DNA of 50,919 nucleotides from the NCBI GenBank assembly GCA_003553525.1, contig PWEO01000196.1, positions 1 to 50,919 on the forward strand, given 5' to 3'. Positions 8,738 through 17,599 of this stretch are shown piece by piece. The DNA comes from Clostridiaceae bacterium (GTDB taxonomy: Bacteria > Bacillota > Clostridia > Peptostreptococcales > T1SED10-28). Both the position numbers and the translations under genes were made by a program. Every line of letters begins with the position of its first letter. Positions within the stretch are counted from its first letter, which is position 1. The notes beneath the pieces were generated by a model. It saw nothing but the letters and a program-made list of their open reading frames with translations, did not search any database and was not told where the DNA came from.

Positions 8738-8766
8738 TTGACCTTTACAACGAAAAGGGGTATACT
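8738..8766 (+). promoter_or_regulatory. Promoter for the ABC-F gene
   Basis: TTGACC and TATACT are separated by 17 bases. They start 25 bases past the glmS terminator and 44 bases before the TTG start. Confidence 0.75.
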
Positions 8767-8809
8767 AGAGGAAGTGTGCAAAACGATAATAGGTAATGGA
8801 GGAATTCGA

Positions 8810-10432
8810 TTGATAAATGTAACGAATGTAAGTTTAAGATTTTCCGATAAGAAATTATTTGAAGAAGTAAGTATGAAATTCCCCCCGGGAAACTGTTATG
8901 GGGTAATCGGGGCCAACGGTGCGGGGAAATCCACTTTTTTAAAGATTCTATCGGGAGAGGTGGAACCCAACAGTGGAGAGGTTTCCATGACTCCCGGGGA
9001 ACGGATGGCGGTTCTGAAACAGGACCACTATCAATATGATGAAGACGTGGTACTGGATATTGTGATGATGGGCCATGAAAGACTTTATCAGATCATGAAG
9101 GAAAAGGATGAGATTTACGGCAAAGGAGATTTTACCGAGGAAGACGGCGTGCGGGCCGCAGAGCTGGAAGCGGAGTTTGCGGAGCTTGACGGCTGGGACG
9201 CTGAAGTAAGCGGAGAAAAGCTGCTGATGGGTCTTGGGATTACCAAAGACCAACACACGGAGCAACTGAAAAATCTGGACGGTTCCGATAAGGTAAAGGT
9301 TTTGCTTGCCCAGGCACTGTTTGGGAATCCGGACATTTTACTGCTGGATGAGCCTACCAACCACTTGGATTTTAAAGCGATTAACTGGCTGGAAAACTTC
9401 CTGATGGACTATGAAAAAACCGTTATTGTGGTTTCCCACGATCGACATTTCCTGAACACCGTATGTACCCATATGGTGGATATTGATTTTAATAAAGCGA
9501 AAATGTTTGTAGGAAACTATGACTTTTGGTATGAATCCAGTCAATTAGCTCTTCGGATGATGAAGGATCAGAATAAGAAAAAGGAAGAAAAGGTAAAAGA
9601 GCTGCAAAGCTTTATTGCCCGGTTCAGCTCCAATGCTTCCAAGGCGAAGCAGGCAACTTCCCGAAAAAAAATGCTGGAAAAATTAACCATTGACGATATT
9701 CAACCCTCCACGAGACGCTATCCCTTCGTAGGATTCTCGCCGGAACGGGAGGCGGGGAAAGAAATTCTCAGTGTAGAGGGGATTTCAAAAACCGTTAATG
9801 GAGAAAAAGTTTTGAATAATATTTCCTTTACCCTTCGAAAAGGAGACAAAGTAATTTTACTGGGCGAAAGTGCAGCGGCAAAAACCACCTTAATGGAAAT
9901 TCTAATGGGAAAAATGGAAGCGGATTCCGGGTCCTATCAATGGGGAACCACTACATCCCAGTCCTATTTACCCAGTGACAACAGTGAGTTTTTTGAAGGC
10001 TTGGGATTATCTTTGGTAGACTGGCTGCGACAGTACTCCGAGGAAAAGGATGAGACCTATATTCGAGGATTCCTGGGAAAAATGCTTTTTTCCGGAGAGG
10101 AAGCCATGAAAAAAACCGATGTATTATCGGGAGGAGAGCGGGTTCGTTGCATGCTCTCACGAATGATGCTTTCCGGAGCGAACATTCTGCTATTGGATGA
10201 GCCTACCAATCATTTGGATTTGGAATCCATCCAGGCGGTAAACAACGGTTTGGCAGCCTTTAAGGGAACCCTGTTATTTACTTCCCACGATTATAAATTT
10301 ATTGAAACCGTAGCCAACCGGATCATTGAAATTACCCCTAACGGTATTGTGGACCGAATGATGAGTTTCGAAGAATACATTAATGATGATAAGCTTCAAA
10401 AAGAAGTCAGCGAGCTTTATAAAGCCAGCTAA
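8810..10432 (+). CDS. ykpA: ABC-F family ATP-binding protein, YkpA/YbiT type
   Basis: This 540-residue cytoplasmic protein has two ABC ATPase domains and no membrane segment, as in ribosome-associated ABC-F proteins. NBD1 has Walker A GANGAGKST at residues 34-42 and Walker B LLLDEPTNHLD near 177-187; NBD2 has LSGGERVR and a second LLLDEPTNHLD. NBD1's signature is LDGSD rather than LSGGE, and NBD2's P-loop reads GESAAAKTT (352-360), with alanine in place of two glycines. Both defects fall on the same composite nucleotide site. The linker near 250-300 is charged. The TTG start is set by GGAGGA six bases upstream. The closest relative I recall is Bacillus YkpA. Confidence 0.9.
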   Translation: MINVTNVSLRFSDKKLFEEVSMKFPPGNCYGVIGANGAGKSTFLKILSGEVEPNSGEVSMTPGERMAVLKQDHYQYDEDVVLDIVMMGHERLYQIMKEKDEIYGKGDFTEEDGVRAAELEAEFAELDGWDAEVSGEKLLMGLGITKDQHTEQLKNLDGSDKVKVLLAQALFGNPDILLLDEPTNHLDFKAINWLENFLMDYEKTVIVVSHDRHFLNTVCTHMVDIDFNKAKMFVGNYDFWYESSQLALRMMKDQNKKKEEKVKELQSFIARFSSNASKAKQATSRKKMLEKLTIDDIQPSTRRYPFVGFSPEREAGKEILSVEGISKTVNGEKVLNNISFTLRKGDKVILLGESAAAKTTLMEILMGKMEADSGSYQWGTTTSQSYLPSDNSEFFEGLGLSLVDWLRQYSEEKDETYIRGFLGKMLFSGEEAMKKTDVLSGGERVRCMLSRMMLSGANILLLDEPTNHLDLESIQAVNNGLAAFKGTLLFTSHDYKFIETVANRIIEITPNGIVDRMMSFEEYINDDKLQKEVSELYKAS

Positions 10433-10456
10433 AGCGATAAGCGGGCTAAGAACGAT

Positions 10457-10494
10457 AAAAAGGAAAGATCCCCAGTAGAGGATCTTTCCTTTTT
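10457..10494. terminator. Bidirectional terminator between ykpA and pckA
   Basis: A perfect 15-bp stem (AAAAAGGAAAGATCC / GGATCTTTCCTTTTT) with an 8-base loop gives a T run on both strands, between two convergent genes. Confidence 0.92.
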
Positions 10495-10523
10495 ATTATG
10501 GGTTAAACTATTGTGATCCTGGA

Positions 10524-12200
10524 TTAAACCGCTTGTCTGTCTTCTTTACCTTCAAAGGAGTTCAATTCGGAAATAATATGGTATAAAGATTTCAATGCTT
10601 CCGAGGGCAGGGCATCCACACCGTTTTTCTCGGTTTGGCGGGACTCCACGAATTGGATTCGTTTAAAAAAGTTTGTCATAAAAGATTTTCGATAGTCATC
10701 ATCTTTCAGATCCGCTTCAAAACCTTCGATTTCCATGATTTCAAACTCTTCAAAAGGACCCCATTGCGTAAACTCCGCACGGTTTTCCACAATGGATTCG
10801 ATAATCCCCAATGTAATTTGGGGGGTTACTTTCTTATCCATAAACTCTCCCGTATTAATGATGTAGCAGTCCACCCCGTCGGCAATTAAGGTTTTGAACA
10901 GGGAGTAGTCGATACTTAAAGGATAGGTTCTAAAAGGATTTGCATAGGGCTCTGCAACCAATTGATTAGGATCCACACCCTTCGCCAGTCGCTCCGCGGA
11001 GGTTCTAAAAGTGGCAAGGGTGGCTCCCATGACGGAACCGAGATCAGCACCTTTCACTTTTAATACCGGGGGCAAAGTAGGATCTTTCATGATCCAAAAC
11101 AAGGCATCTACCGGTTCTTCCAGACGATCCACCCGATTCTTTGTCCATAATTTGGATTTAATCGCCCGACCGTTGCCGTTACGAATATCCTCCGTCACAG
11201 GGTAAATCTTTCCGTCATCGTACATGATGGCTCCGTTATTCTGGGTGGTTAGAATGTATTTATTATCTTCACAGCCCATGGGATAATCCGCCGTCTTGTC
11301 AAAGTACGTAGGCTCCAAGGCGACGGAGGTTTTGTTTTTAATATCCACGATAAAAGCATCATCATGGAGTACGGTAACATCGTATTTATTATCATGCTTT
11401 GCATGGGTAATGGTGGATTTTCCTGATCCGGAAAGACCGAAAGCGGCGATGGTAAATTTTTTATCTTCCAGGTTATAGCGTTTCATACCTCCATGACAGG
11501 CGGCGTAACCATTTCTTGCCGCGGTTCCCCAAGCCAGGGTTAAGGTGCCTTTTTTATATTCTCCGAAGTACTTCATTCCCAGAAGTACTGCACAGTTATG
11601 CTCGGGATCGAAAAAAGTCAGCCCGTAGGGATGATCCGGATGGGTCCAGTCGGGGTCCGCAAATACAATGATATCCCCTTCCGGGATTTCTTTGGAGGCT
11701 TTATACATTTCCGCATACTTTTCGTTGATATATTGAAAATTTAATAACCAGCTATAAAGGATATTTTCATGGTTTTCAGGCAGGATTAAATGAGCTTTAA
11801 TCATAAACTCCGGGTCCAGTCCCACAAGGGCTTCGCCGTGATACATCTTTTGATATCGGGTTTTGTAAATCGCCTCACGAATAAGTCCCGAATACTCGGT
11901 CACGTCCACGTTCGACTCTCCCACGATTTTACGTGCCGCGGCGCATCGGCCAAAGGCGGTACCGTCGTTAAATAAAAGGGCATTGGTTCCTTCCTGCAGT
12001 CCTAATTTTTCCGGTTCATACACGGGAATTCCGGTCAGTTCGATGGTTCCGGGACTGTTTTTAGCCAGATGGTGGGCCTGGGATACGGTTTTTACCAGCT
12101 CTACATTGTTTCCGTATAGAGCGGTTTGAATGGTGACACGAATCTGGGACTTTACCTGATCGAAACTTTGTCTTCCATCATACTTACACATTGTGCTCAT
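10524..12200 (-). CDS. pckA: Phosphoenolpyruvate carboxykinase (ATP)
   Basis: This 558-residue enzyme interconverts oxaloacetate + ATP and PEP + CO2 + ADP. The kinase P-loop GLSGSGKST is at residues 255-263, with HDDAF at 279-283 as the second metal/nucleotide motif and AWGTAARNG near 223-231. It is slightly longer than the E. coli enzyme, as in several Clostridia. The ATG lies about 10 bases after AAGGAGG. In a fermenter it may run in either direction; the sequence does not decide. It is monocistronic, with its own promoter and a shared terminator. Confidence 0.92.
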   Translation of the reverse strand: MSTMCKYDGRQSFDQVKSQIRVTIQTALYGNNVELVKTVSQAHHLAKNSPGTIELTGIPVYEPEKLGLQEGTNALLFNDGTAFGRCAAARKIVGESNVDVTEYSGLIREAIYKTRYQKMYHGEALVGLDPEFMIKAHLILPENHENILYSWLLNFQYINEKYAEMYKASKEIPEGDIIVFADPDWTHPDHPYGLTFFDPEHNCAVLLGMKYFGEYKKGTLTLAWGTAARNGYAACHGGMKRYNLEDKKFTIAAFGLSGSGKSTITHAKHDNKYDVTVLHDDAFIVDIKNKTSVALEPTYFDKTADYPMGCEDNKYILTTQNNGAIMYDDGKIYPVTEDIRNGNGRAIKSKLWTKNRVDRLEEPVDALFWIMKDPTLPPVLKVKGADLGSVMGATLATFRTSAERLAKGVDPNQLVAEPYANPFRTYPLSIDYSLFKTLIADGVDCYIINTGEFMDKKVTPQITLGIIESIVENRAEFTQWGPFEEFEIMEIEGFEADLKDDDYRKSFMTNFFKRIQFVESRQTEKNGVDALPSEALKSLYHIISELNSFEGKEDRQAV

Positions 12201-12268
12201 TGAATAACATCCTCCTTGTTTTCCTAGATGGGATTATTAAAATCTATTATAAAGCAATAACAGCTTAT

Positions 12269-12297
12269 ATTATAGAATAAGTATAACGCATATGCAA
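12269..12297 (-). promoter_or_regulatory. Promoter for pckA
   Basis: On the minus strand, TTGCAT and TATAAT are separated by 17 bases, about 70 bases before the pckA start. Confidence 0.65.
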
Positions 12298-12366
12298 GGC
12301 TTTTTAGGGAAAAGTGTAACACATATAAAAAATATTATACGTTATGACGTAAATTAAGGATTTTTG

Positions 12367-12395
12367 TTGAAATAAACGGTGTTCTGAGATAAACT
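12367..12395 (+). promoter_or_regulatory. Candidate promoter for dsdA
   Basis: TTGAAA and TAAACT are separated by 17 bases in the divergent pckA-dsdA gap (12201-12500). The -10 match is weak. Apart from this and the pckA promoter I see no gene or structured RNA in the gap. Confidence 0.35.
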
Positions 12396-12500
12396 GATAA
12401 ATGCATTGAAGTTTCCAAATTCTTCGAAATTAAAGTTGTGTAATGGGAGCAATAGTAAAAACAATGGATTATGCTAAAAAAGAATGAAAGGATGGGTGTC

Positions 12501-13742
12501 ATGCATGAAATGATCGAAAAAATCACAGCATTACAGCCGGTTGTCTGGAACAATCCTAAGAAAAAAACCGCTCACTCAGTATTGGCAGATTTCAGCGTGA
12601 AGATGGAAGACATAGTAGATGCGGAGAGGCGCCTTCAGCGGTTTGCCCCCCTGATATACAAATATTTTCCTGAAACCGGGGACGGAATTATTGAATCCCC
12701 CTTTCAAGAACTTCCGGAGATGAAAGCTAATCTGGAGAAAAACCATTCCAAAACCATTAAAGGGAAACTTTATGGGAAATGTGATAATCAATTAAAGATT
12801 GCAGGTTCTATTAAGGCTCGGGGCGGAATATACGAAGTATTAAAGTTTGCAGAATCCATTGCCCTGGAAAATCACTGGATCACCCTGGAGGATAACTACG
12901 AAGTACTGGGAGAGGAAAAATATCGAGAGCGCTTTTCTCAGTACAAAATTGCAGTAGGTTCCACGGGAAATCTAGGGCTAAGTATTGGGATTATTTCTGC
13001 GACTCTTGGATTTGAAGTTACAGTGCATATGTCTAGGGACGCTAAACAATGGAAAAAGGATCTTTTAAGGGAAAAAGGTGCCAAGGTAATAGAATACACC
13101 GAAGACTACGGAAAAGCCGTGGAGGAGGGTCGTAAAGCCTGTTTAGGCGATGAGAAAGCCCACTTTATCGATGATGAGAATTCCAGGGACTTGTTCTTAG
13201 GGTACAGTGTAGCTGCCCTTAGACTCAAAAAGGATTTGGAAGGAAAAAATATTACGGTGGATGAAAAAAATCCCCTACGAGTATACCTTCCCTGCGGAGT
13301 GGGGGGTGCTCCCGGCGGGATTGCCTTTGGTCTGAAAACCATTTTTAAAGACGCGGTTCAGTGTTACTACGTAGAACCCACCCATGCGCCCTGCATGCTT
13401 TTAGGCCTTATTACGGGTAAAAAAGAAAAGCTTCATATAGGGGATTACGGAATCGATAACATTACCGAAGCCGATGGTCTCGCTGTAGGAAGACCCTCAA
13501 AAATGGTATCGGATCTTTCGGAGAACTTACTGGATGGAGGTTACACCTTAGAGGATGAAACCCTCTTGGGTTTGATGAAAATGTTATACAGTACCGAGAA
13601 AATAAAAATTGAACCCTCCGCCGCCGCCGGTCTGTTAGGTCCCGTCAAGTGGGAGGATACCAAGGAAACCACTCATATTGCATGGCTCACCGGAGGGGAT
13701 CTGATTCCCGAAGAAGCCTTCCGAAAATTACTCGACAAATAA
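12501..13742 (+). CDS. dsdA: D-serine dehydratase (D-serine ammonia-lyase)
   Basis: This 413-residue PLP enzyme deaminates D-serine to pyruvate and ammonia. The PLP lysine is K105 in AGSIKARGGIYE, GSTGNLGLSIG near residues 150-160 binds the phosphate side, and PCGVGGAPGG near 263-272 is the glycine-rich phosphate loop. E. coli DsdA is about 442 residues, so the N terminus is a little shorter. I chose ATG 12501, eight bases after AAAGGA; further in-frame starts lie upstream. No dsdX or dsdC neighbour is present, so a catabolic or detoxifying role with cell-wall D-amino acids is inference. Confidence 0.9.
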   Translation: MHEMIEKITALQPVVWNNPKKKTAHSVLADFSVKMEDIVDAERRLQRFAPLIYKYFPETGDGIIESPFQELPEMKANLEKNHSKTIKGKLYGKCDNQLKIAGSIKARGGIYEVLKFAESIALENHWITLEDNYEVLGEEKYRERFSQYKIAVGSTGNLGLSIGIISATLGFEVTVHMSRDAKQWKKDLLREKGAKVIEYTEDYGKAVEEGRKACLGDEKAHFIDDENSRDLFLGYSVAALRLKKDLEGKNITVDEKNPLRVYLPCGVGGAPGGIAFGLKTIFKDAVQCYYVEPTHAPCMLLGLITGKKEKLHIGDYGIDNITEADGLAVGRPSKMVSDLSENLLDGGYTLEDETLLGLMKMLYSTEKIKIEPSAAAGLLGPVKWEDTKETTHIAWLTGGDLIPEEAFRKLLDK

Positions 13743-13779
13743 ATAAAGTCGTAAAAAAAGTTGTAAATTTATGTACGGA

Positions 13780-13809
13780 TTGTCACGAATAATCAATATC
13801 TGTTATAAT
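13780..13809 (+). promoter_or_regulatory. Promoter for the ZIP transporter gene
   Basis: TTGTCA and a perfect TATAAT are separated by 18 bases, about 50 bases before the start codon. Confidence 0.65.
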
Positions 13810-13861
13810 CCCGGGGTTTCGGGTATAAACCACAAAGATTATAAAAACAAGGAGGAAAGAT

Positions 13862-14608
13862 ATGCAGACACTATTATATAGTTTTATAGCCGGGGTCTCT
13901 ACGGTACTGGGAGTATTTGTTCTGGTATTCTTCGGGAACCCTTCAGAAAAAGTTCTGGCAACCCTAATGGGTTTTGCCGGTGGAATTATGCTTGGGATAT
14001 CTGTATTTGAACTGATGCCTGAAGCTTTGGAAATGGGGACCATGACCATCACCATTATCGGTTTTGTCCTGGGAGTACTGATGATGTTCGGTTTGGATAA
14101 AATCGTACCCCACTCCCACTTATCTAATCCCGATGATTTGGAAGTGGAAAACCCCGAACGCTTAAAACGGGTGGAAAATCCCCTGCTTCGAACGGGATAC
14201 CTGGTCTTATTCGGGATTGCCCTTCATAATCTTCCCGAAGGCCTGGCCATTGGCGCCGGGCTGGAGTCCAGCCCGGAACTGGGTCTTGCCATTGCCGTAG
14301 CCATTGCGCTGCATAATATTCCCGAAGGCCTGGCCATCGCAGGACCGCTAAAATCCGGAGGGGTTACCACGGGGAAGCTCTTATTGTTTACTTTTTTAGC
14401 GGGACTGATGACACCCTTAGGGGCAGCCATCGGACTTTTGATATTTAATATCTCCCCGATCTTCGTAGGAGGCTCTTTAGCCTTTGCGGCGGGAGCCATG
14501 GTGTATATCGTCAATGACGAGTTGATTCCCCAAGGGCACAAAATGCACAGTCATTTATCCAATGCGGGAATTATCGCCGGGCTGCTGATTGCCTTTGGGT
14601 TATTATAA
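13862..14608 (+). CDS. ZIP family divalent metal transporter
   Basis: This 248-residue membrane protein has about eight hydrophobic segments. The two family signatures are ALHNLPEGLAIG around H122 and ALHNIPEGLAIA around H151, which form the metal pathway in ZIP proteins. A histidine-containing loop (PHSHLSNPDD near residues 83-92) lies between segments 3 and 4. It probably imports zinc, iron or manganese. The ATG follows AAGGAGGAAAG. It is monocistronic, with its own promoter and a terminator shared with the convergent fetB-like gene. Confidence 0.9.
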   Translation: MQTLLYSFIAGVSTVLGVFVLVFFGNPSEKVLATLMGFAGGIMLGISVFELMPEALEMGTMTITIIGFVLGVLMMFGLDKIVPHSHLSNPDDLEVENPERLKRVENPLLRTGYLVLFGIALHNLPEGLAIGAGLESSPELGLAIAVAIALHNIPEGLAIAGPLKSGGVTTGKLLLFTFLAGLMTPLGAAIGLLIFNISPIFVGGSLAFAAGAMVYIVNDELIPQGHKMHSHLSNAGIIAGLLIAFGLL

Positions 14609-14654
14609 AAACCATAGCTAGAAAGCAAGACCGGTAGACATCTAAATAAACCAT

Positions 14655-14692
14655 AAAAAAACCGGCCGGGCATTTGCCCTAGTCGGTTTTTA
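14655..14692. terminator. Bidirectional terminator between ZIP and fetB-like genes
   Basis: AAAAACCG / CGGTTTTT forms an outer stem and GGGC-ATTT-GCCC an inner stem, giving a T run on either strand between convergent genes. Confidence 0.8.
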
Positions 14693-15461
14693 GTTGCGCC
14701 CGATCATTAAAAAAGCTTTTGTAGCCAAGCTGCACAAATAGAATGACGGTGAGGGAAACGCTGCCTACGATCCCCAGCATGATGGCAATTTGATAGGCAA
14801 TGGCGGTGACCGGAGATACCCCGGATAAAATTTGCCCCGTCATCATACCGGGAAGGAAAACAATGCCCATCCCCACCATGGCATTGATGGTGGGGAGTAT
14901 GGCGGAGTCAAAGGCGCTGTCCACCACTTCCTTAGCCGCCTCCTTAGGGGTGGCACCAAGCATTAAGGCGGCTTCCACCAGGGTTTTTTGGTCCTTCATA
15001 CCGTCAAGCAGGCGGTTTACTCCAAGGGATATGCCCGTCATGGAATTGCCAATCAACATTCCGGCGATGGGAATAAAATACTGGGGGTCATACCAGGGAG
15101 AAATTTGAATCACCACGAATAAAAAGAATAAAAGGCTGGTAAGGGTACCGAGCACCATGGAAAGGGCCACGATGTTTTTCAGTTCTTTGCTTAGGGGAGA
15201 CTTTGACCGTTGAATAATATTGTAGATGGCGAAGCTCTCCATAACCAAAAGCACCAGCAGGGTTAAAAAGGGGTTCATACTCTCAAAGAGATAGACCAGT
15301 ACGTAACCTACCAAAATCAGCTGCAGGGTCATACGAATGCTGGAGATCAGCACCTCTTTTTCCCGGGCGATACCCCTCACCCGAAGGATGATCATCAGGA
15401 CGGCGATAAAGATGTAGGCGGACAGAACTTGCAGAATGCTTAAATCAATGATTCCATTCAT
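14679..15461 (-). CDS. fetB: FetB-type ABC transporter permease (UPF0014 family)
   Basis: This 260-residue membrane protein has about seven hydrophobic helices. Family features are RMTLQLILVGYVL near residues 43-55, IIPIAGMLIGNSMTG-like sequence near 128-142, and ALMLGATPKEA near 165-175. E. coli FetAB is linked to iron export and oxidative-stress resistance. Its start lies inside the end of the ATPase gene (17-base overlap), behind GAGGAGG, so the two are coupled. The substrate here is inferred from family only. Its end overlaps the terminator shared with the ZIP transporter gene. Confidence 0.85.
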   Translation of the reverse strand: MNGIIDLSILQVLSAYIFIAVLMIILRVRGIAREKEVLISSIRMTLQLILVGYVLVYLFESMNPFLTLLVLLVMESFAIYNIIQRSKSPLSKELKNIVALSMVLGTLTSLLFFLFVVIQISPWYDPQYFIPIAGMLIGNSMTGISLGVNRLLDGMKDQKTLVEAALMLGATPKEAAKEVVDSAFDSAILPTINAMVGMGIVFLPGMMTGQILSGVSPVTAIAYQIAIMLGIVGSVSLTVILFVQLGYKSFFNDRAQLKTD

Positions 15462-16080
15462 GGACTTCTCCTCCTCTTACCTGTAAGATCCGATCGGCGA
15501 AATTTTTTGCCAAGGCTTTGGAATGGGTTACCATGATCAAGGTCTTACTGTGCTCCTTGGCATAGTCCACAAAGGTTTGAATGATCAGGGACTCGGTTTC
15601 GTCGTCCAAGGCCGAAGAGGGTTCATCCAAAAGCAAAACCTCCGGTTCCATCAGTAAAATCCGCCCCAGGGCTAAACGCTGCTTTTCTCCCCCGGATAGA
15701 TTTTGGGCATTTTCATCTAAATCCTTTTGAAGCTTGACTCTCTTTAGGGTTTCTGCCAATTCTTTTTCAGAAGGGGAGGATTTGTCGGAAAATCGAAGGC
15801 CGATCTCCAGATTATCCCGCAAGGTGCCTTGAAAAATCACCGGAGTCTGGGGAAGCATAACCACTTTTCGGCGGAGCTCTATGGGGTCGATGTCCATCAG
15901 ATCCTGGTTTTGAAAGGTAATACGTCCCTGATCGGGAGAGATTAAATGGTTGAGCATTCGAAGCAACGTGGTTTTACCGCTTCCGCTTTCCCCCACAATA
16001 CAGGTGATCTCTTTTTCATGGATGGTAAGCTTAGAGACCGAGATGATATTCTTATAGGTTATCTGTTCAATTGAAAACAT
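15445..16080 (-). CDS. fetA: FetA-type ABC transporter ATPase
   Basis: This 211-residue ATPase has Walker A GESGSGKTT at residues 30-38, a Q-loop near MLPQTPVIFQG, signature LSGGEKQR, Walker B VLLLDEPSSALDD and a switch histidine in MVTHS. It is short and single-domain, and energises the overlapping FetB-like permease. The ATG follows AGAGGAGG. Confidence 0.88.
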   Translation of the reverse strand: MFSIEQITYKNIISVSKLTIHEKEITCIVGESGSGKTTLLRMLNHLISPDQGRITFQNQDLMDIDPIELRRKVVMLPQTPVIFQGTLRDNLEIGLRFSDKSSPSEKELAETLKRVKLQKDLDENAQNLSGGEKQRLALGRILLMEPEVLLLDEPSSALDDETESLIIQTFVDYAKEHSKTLIMVTHSKALAKNFADRILQVRGGEVHEWNH

Positions 16081-16107
16081 AATTTGAGCCTCCTCTGAAA
16101 AATCGTC

Positions 16108-16136
16108 TTGCCAGTTATTAAAAAATCAGTTACAAT
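16108..16136 (+). promoter_or_regulatory. Promoter for tRNA-Val
   Basis: TTGCCA and TACAAT are separated by 17 bases, 16 bases before the tRNA 5' end. Confidence 0.65.
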
Positions 16137-16152
16137 AGATATTAATAGAAAC

Positions 16153-16228
16153 GGGACATTAACTCAGTTGGGAGAGTGTTAGCTCGACAAGCTAAAAGTC
16201 ACAGGTTCAAGTCCTGTATGTCCCACCA
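16153..16228 (+). tRNA. tRNA-Val (anticodon GAC)
   Basis: A complete 76-base cloverleaf is visible. The acceptor arms GGGACAT / ATGTCCC pair fully, the D stem is ACTC/GAGT, the anticodon stem TTAGC/GCTAA encloses loop TCGACAA, and the T arm is ACAGG-TTCAAGT-CCTGT. The 3' ACCA is encoded. GAC reads GUC/GUU. Confidence 0.95.
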
Positions 16229-16242
16229 ATTATGATTACATA

Positions 16243-16277
16243 CCTTCTAACAAAGTACAAATGTTGGAAGGTTTTTT
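16243..16277 (+). terminator. Terminator after tRNA-Val
   Basis: The stem CCTTCTAACA / TGTTGGAAGG (one G-T pair) with a 9-base loop is followed by six T. Confidence 0.85.
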
Positions 16278-16385
16278 CATGCCCGGATATTTCGGAAACC
16301 TTCATCGGTGACCTTCGGTAGAATTCAAAGACAGTTGATTTAACCCATTGCAATAATCATTTTTTGTATCTTTCAAAAATAAATA

Positions 16386-17381
16386 TCACAGGCTTCCGAG
16401 GAAGTACTGCACCACTAAACTTACCACCACCACAAGGGTGGAGATGCTTATCCCGTGAAGCAAAGGCTTGATACCGGATTTGGAAAGTTCTTTGAAATTT
16501 GTTTTCAGGCCGATGGCTCCCAGGGCCATGACCATGAAAAAACGTCCCAGGGTACTTAAGGAAGTGCTTACCGAAGCGGGAATCCATCCCGTGGAGTTCA
16601 ATCCCACCATGGCTAAAAACCCTAAGATAAACCAGGGGAAGATTTCCAGGATATGAACGGAAGACTTCAGAGTGCTGTGTTTTCTCGCAATTATAGAAAA
16701 AACAAGGACCACGGGAATGATGGCAAGGGTTCGGGTCAGTTTTACGATAACGGCGAAGTCTCCGGCGATCTCAGAGTACGAATATCCCGCGGCCACCACG
16801 GAAGAGGTATCATTGATGGCGGTTCCCGTCCATAGACCGAATCCTAAGTCACTTAAACTCATGGCTTCCCCCATTAAGGGAAAGAGTACCACCATAAATA
16901 CATCAAAAATGAAAGTGGCGGATATGGCGTAGGCAATGAACTGATCCTTTGCTCCGATGACCGGAGCCACGGCGGCAATGGCAGAGCCTCCGCAAATTCC
17001 CGTTCCTGAGGAGATCAATCCTGAAAGTTTCCAGTCAAGACCCAGGATTTTTCCCAGGAGGTATCCCCCGAAAAAAGCGGCAAACAGGGTAAAGACCATA
17101 ACAATCAGAGAAAAACGGCCCACTTCCAGAACCTGATGAAAGCTTAAGGAAATTCCCATAAGGATGATGGCAAAGCGAAGAACTTTTTTTCCGGTAAAGG
17201 TAATTCCGGGATACAGCCCTTCCTTGGTGGAAACCCAGGGGTTTAGAATCATACCGATAAACAGCGCGATAACCCCGGCGCCAATGACGTGCACCGGAAG
17301 CAGCTCCGATATAAATCGGGAAATATATGCGATTCCCAGGGTTAACAGCAGTCCGGGAATTATTTTTTTCAGGATATACAT
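16386..17381 (-). CDS. YeiH/UPF0324 family putative anion (sulfate-like) exporter
   Basis: This 331-residue membrane protein has about ten hydrophobic helices. Typical features are ALFIGMILNPW near residues 39-49, GKKVLRFAIILMGISL near 64-79, and SSGTGICGGSAIAAVAPVI near 124-142. The family is annotated as a putative sulfate exporter, but transport has little direct proof. The ATG follows GAGGTGAG. It is transcribed alone toward the tRNA-Val terminator. Its leader contains a small hairpin. Confidence 0.85.
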   Translation of the reverse strand: MYILKKIIPGLLLTLGIAYISRFISELLPVHVIGAGVIALFIGMILNPWVSTKEGLYPGITFTGKKVLRFAIILMGISLSFHQVLEVGRFSLIVMVFTLFAAFFGGYLLGKILGLDWKLSGLISSGTGICGGSAIAAVAPVIGAKDQFIAYAISATFIFDVFMVVLFPLMGEAMSLSDLGFGLWTGTAINDTSSVVAAGYSYSEIAGDFAVIVKLTRTLAIIPVVLVFSIIARKHSTLKSSVHILEIFPWFILGFLAMVGLNSTGWIPASVSTSLSTLGRFFMVMALGAIGLKTNFKELSKSGIKPLLHGISISTLVVVVSLVVQYFLGSL

Positions 17382-17413
17382 TTTCTCACCTCGACCAATT
17401 CGTAATAATAAGA

Positions 17414-17435
17414 CCTGGGGAAAAATAAACCCAGG
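17414..17435. repeat. Short inverted repeat in the yeiH-like gene leader
   Basis: CCTGGG and CCCAGG are separated by 10 bases, starting 32 bases upstream of the minus-strand start codon. It could be an operator or an RNA hairpin; no U-tract follows on the gene strand that would make it a clear terminator. Confidence 0.35.
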
Positions 17436-17523
17436 CTAATCCTTAATAGTTTATCATAATTTAACGGAAAGCAAAAGAAAGGGGAAGAACATCTTTTTAA
17501 ATATATGAAACTTACTCTTAGTA

Positions 17524-17547
17524 CTTAGTCATAATTTATGGTATAAT
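17524..17547 (+). promoter_or_regulatory. Candidate -10 region for the nitronate monooxygenase-like gene
   Basis: A perfect TATAAT at 17542-17547 lies 52 bases before the start codon. No convincing -35 sits 16-18 bases upstream. Confidence 0.4.
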
Positions 17548-17599
17548 AACATATACTTTGAGAAAAGTACTAATTTATCAAAAGAAAGGTAGGGAAAAC

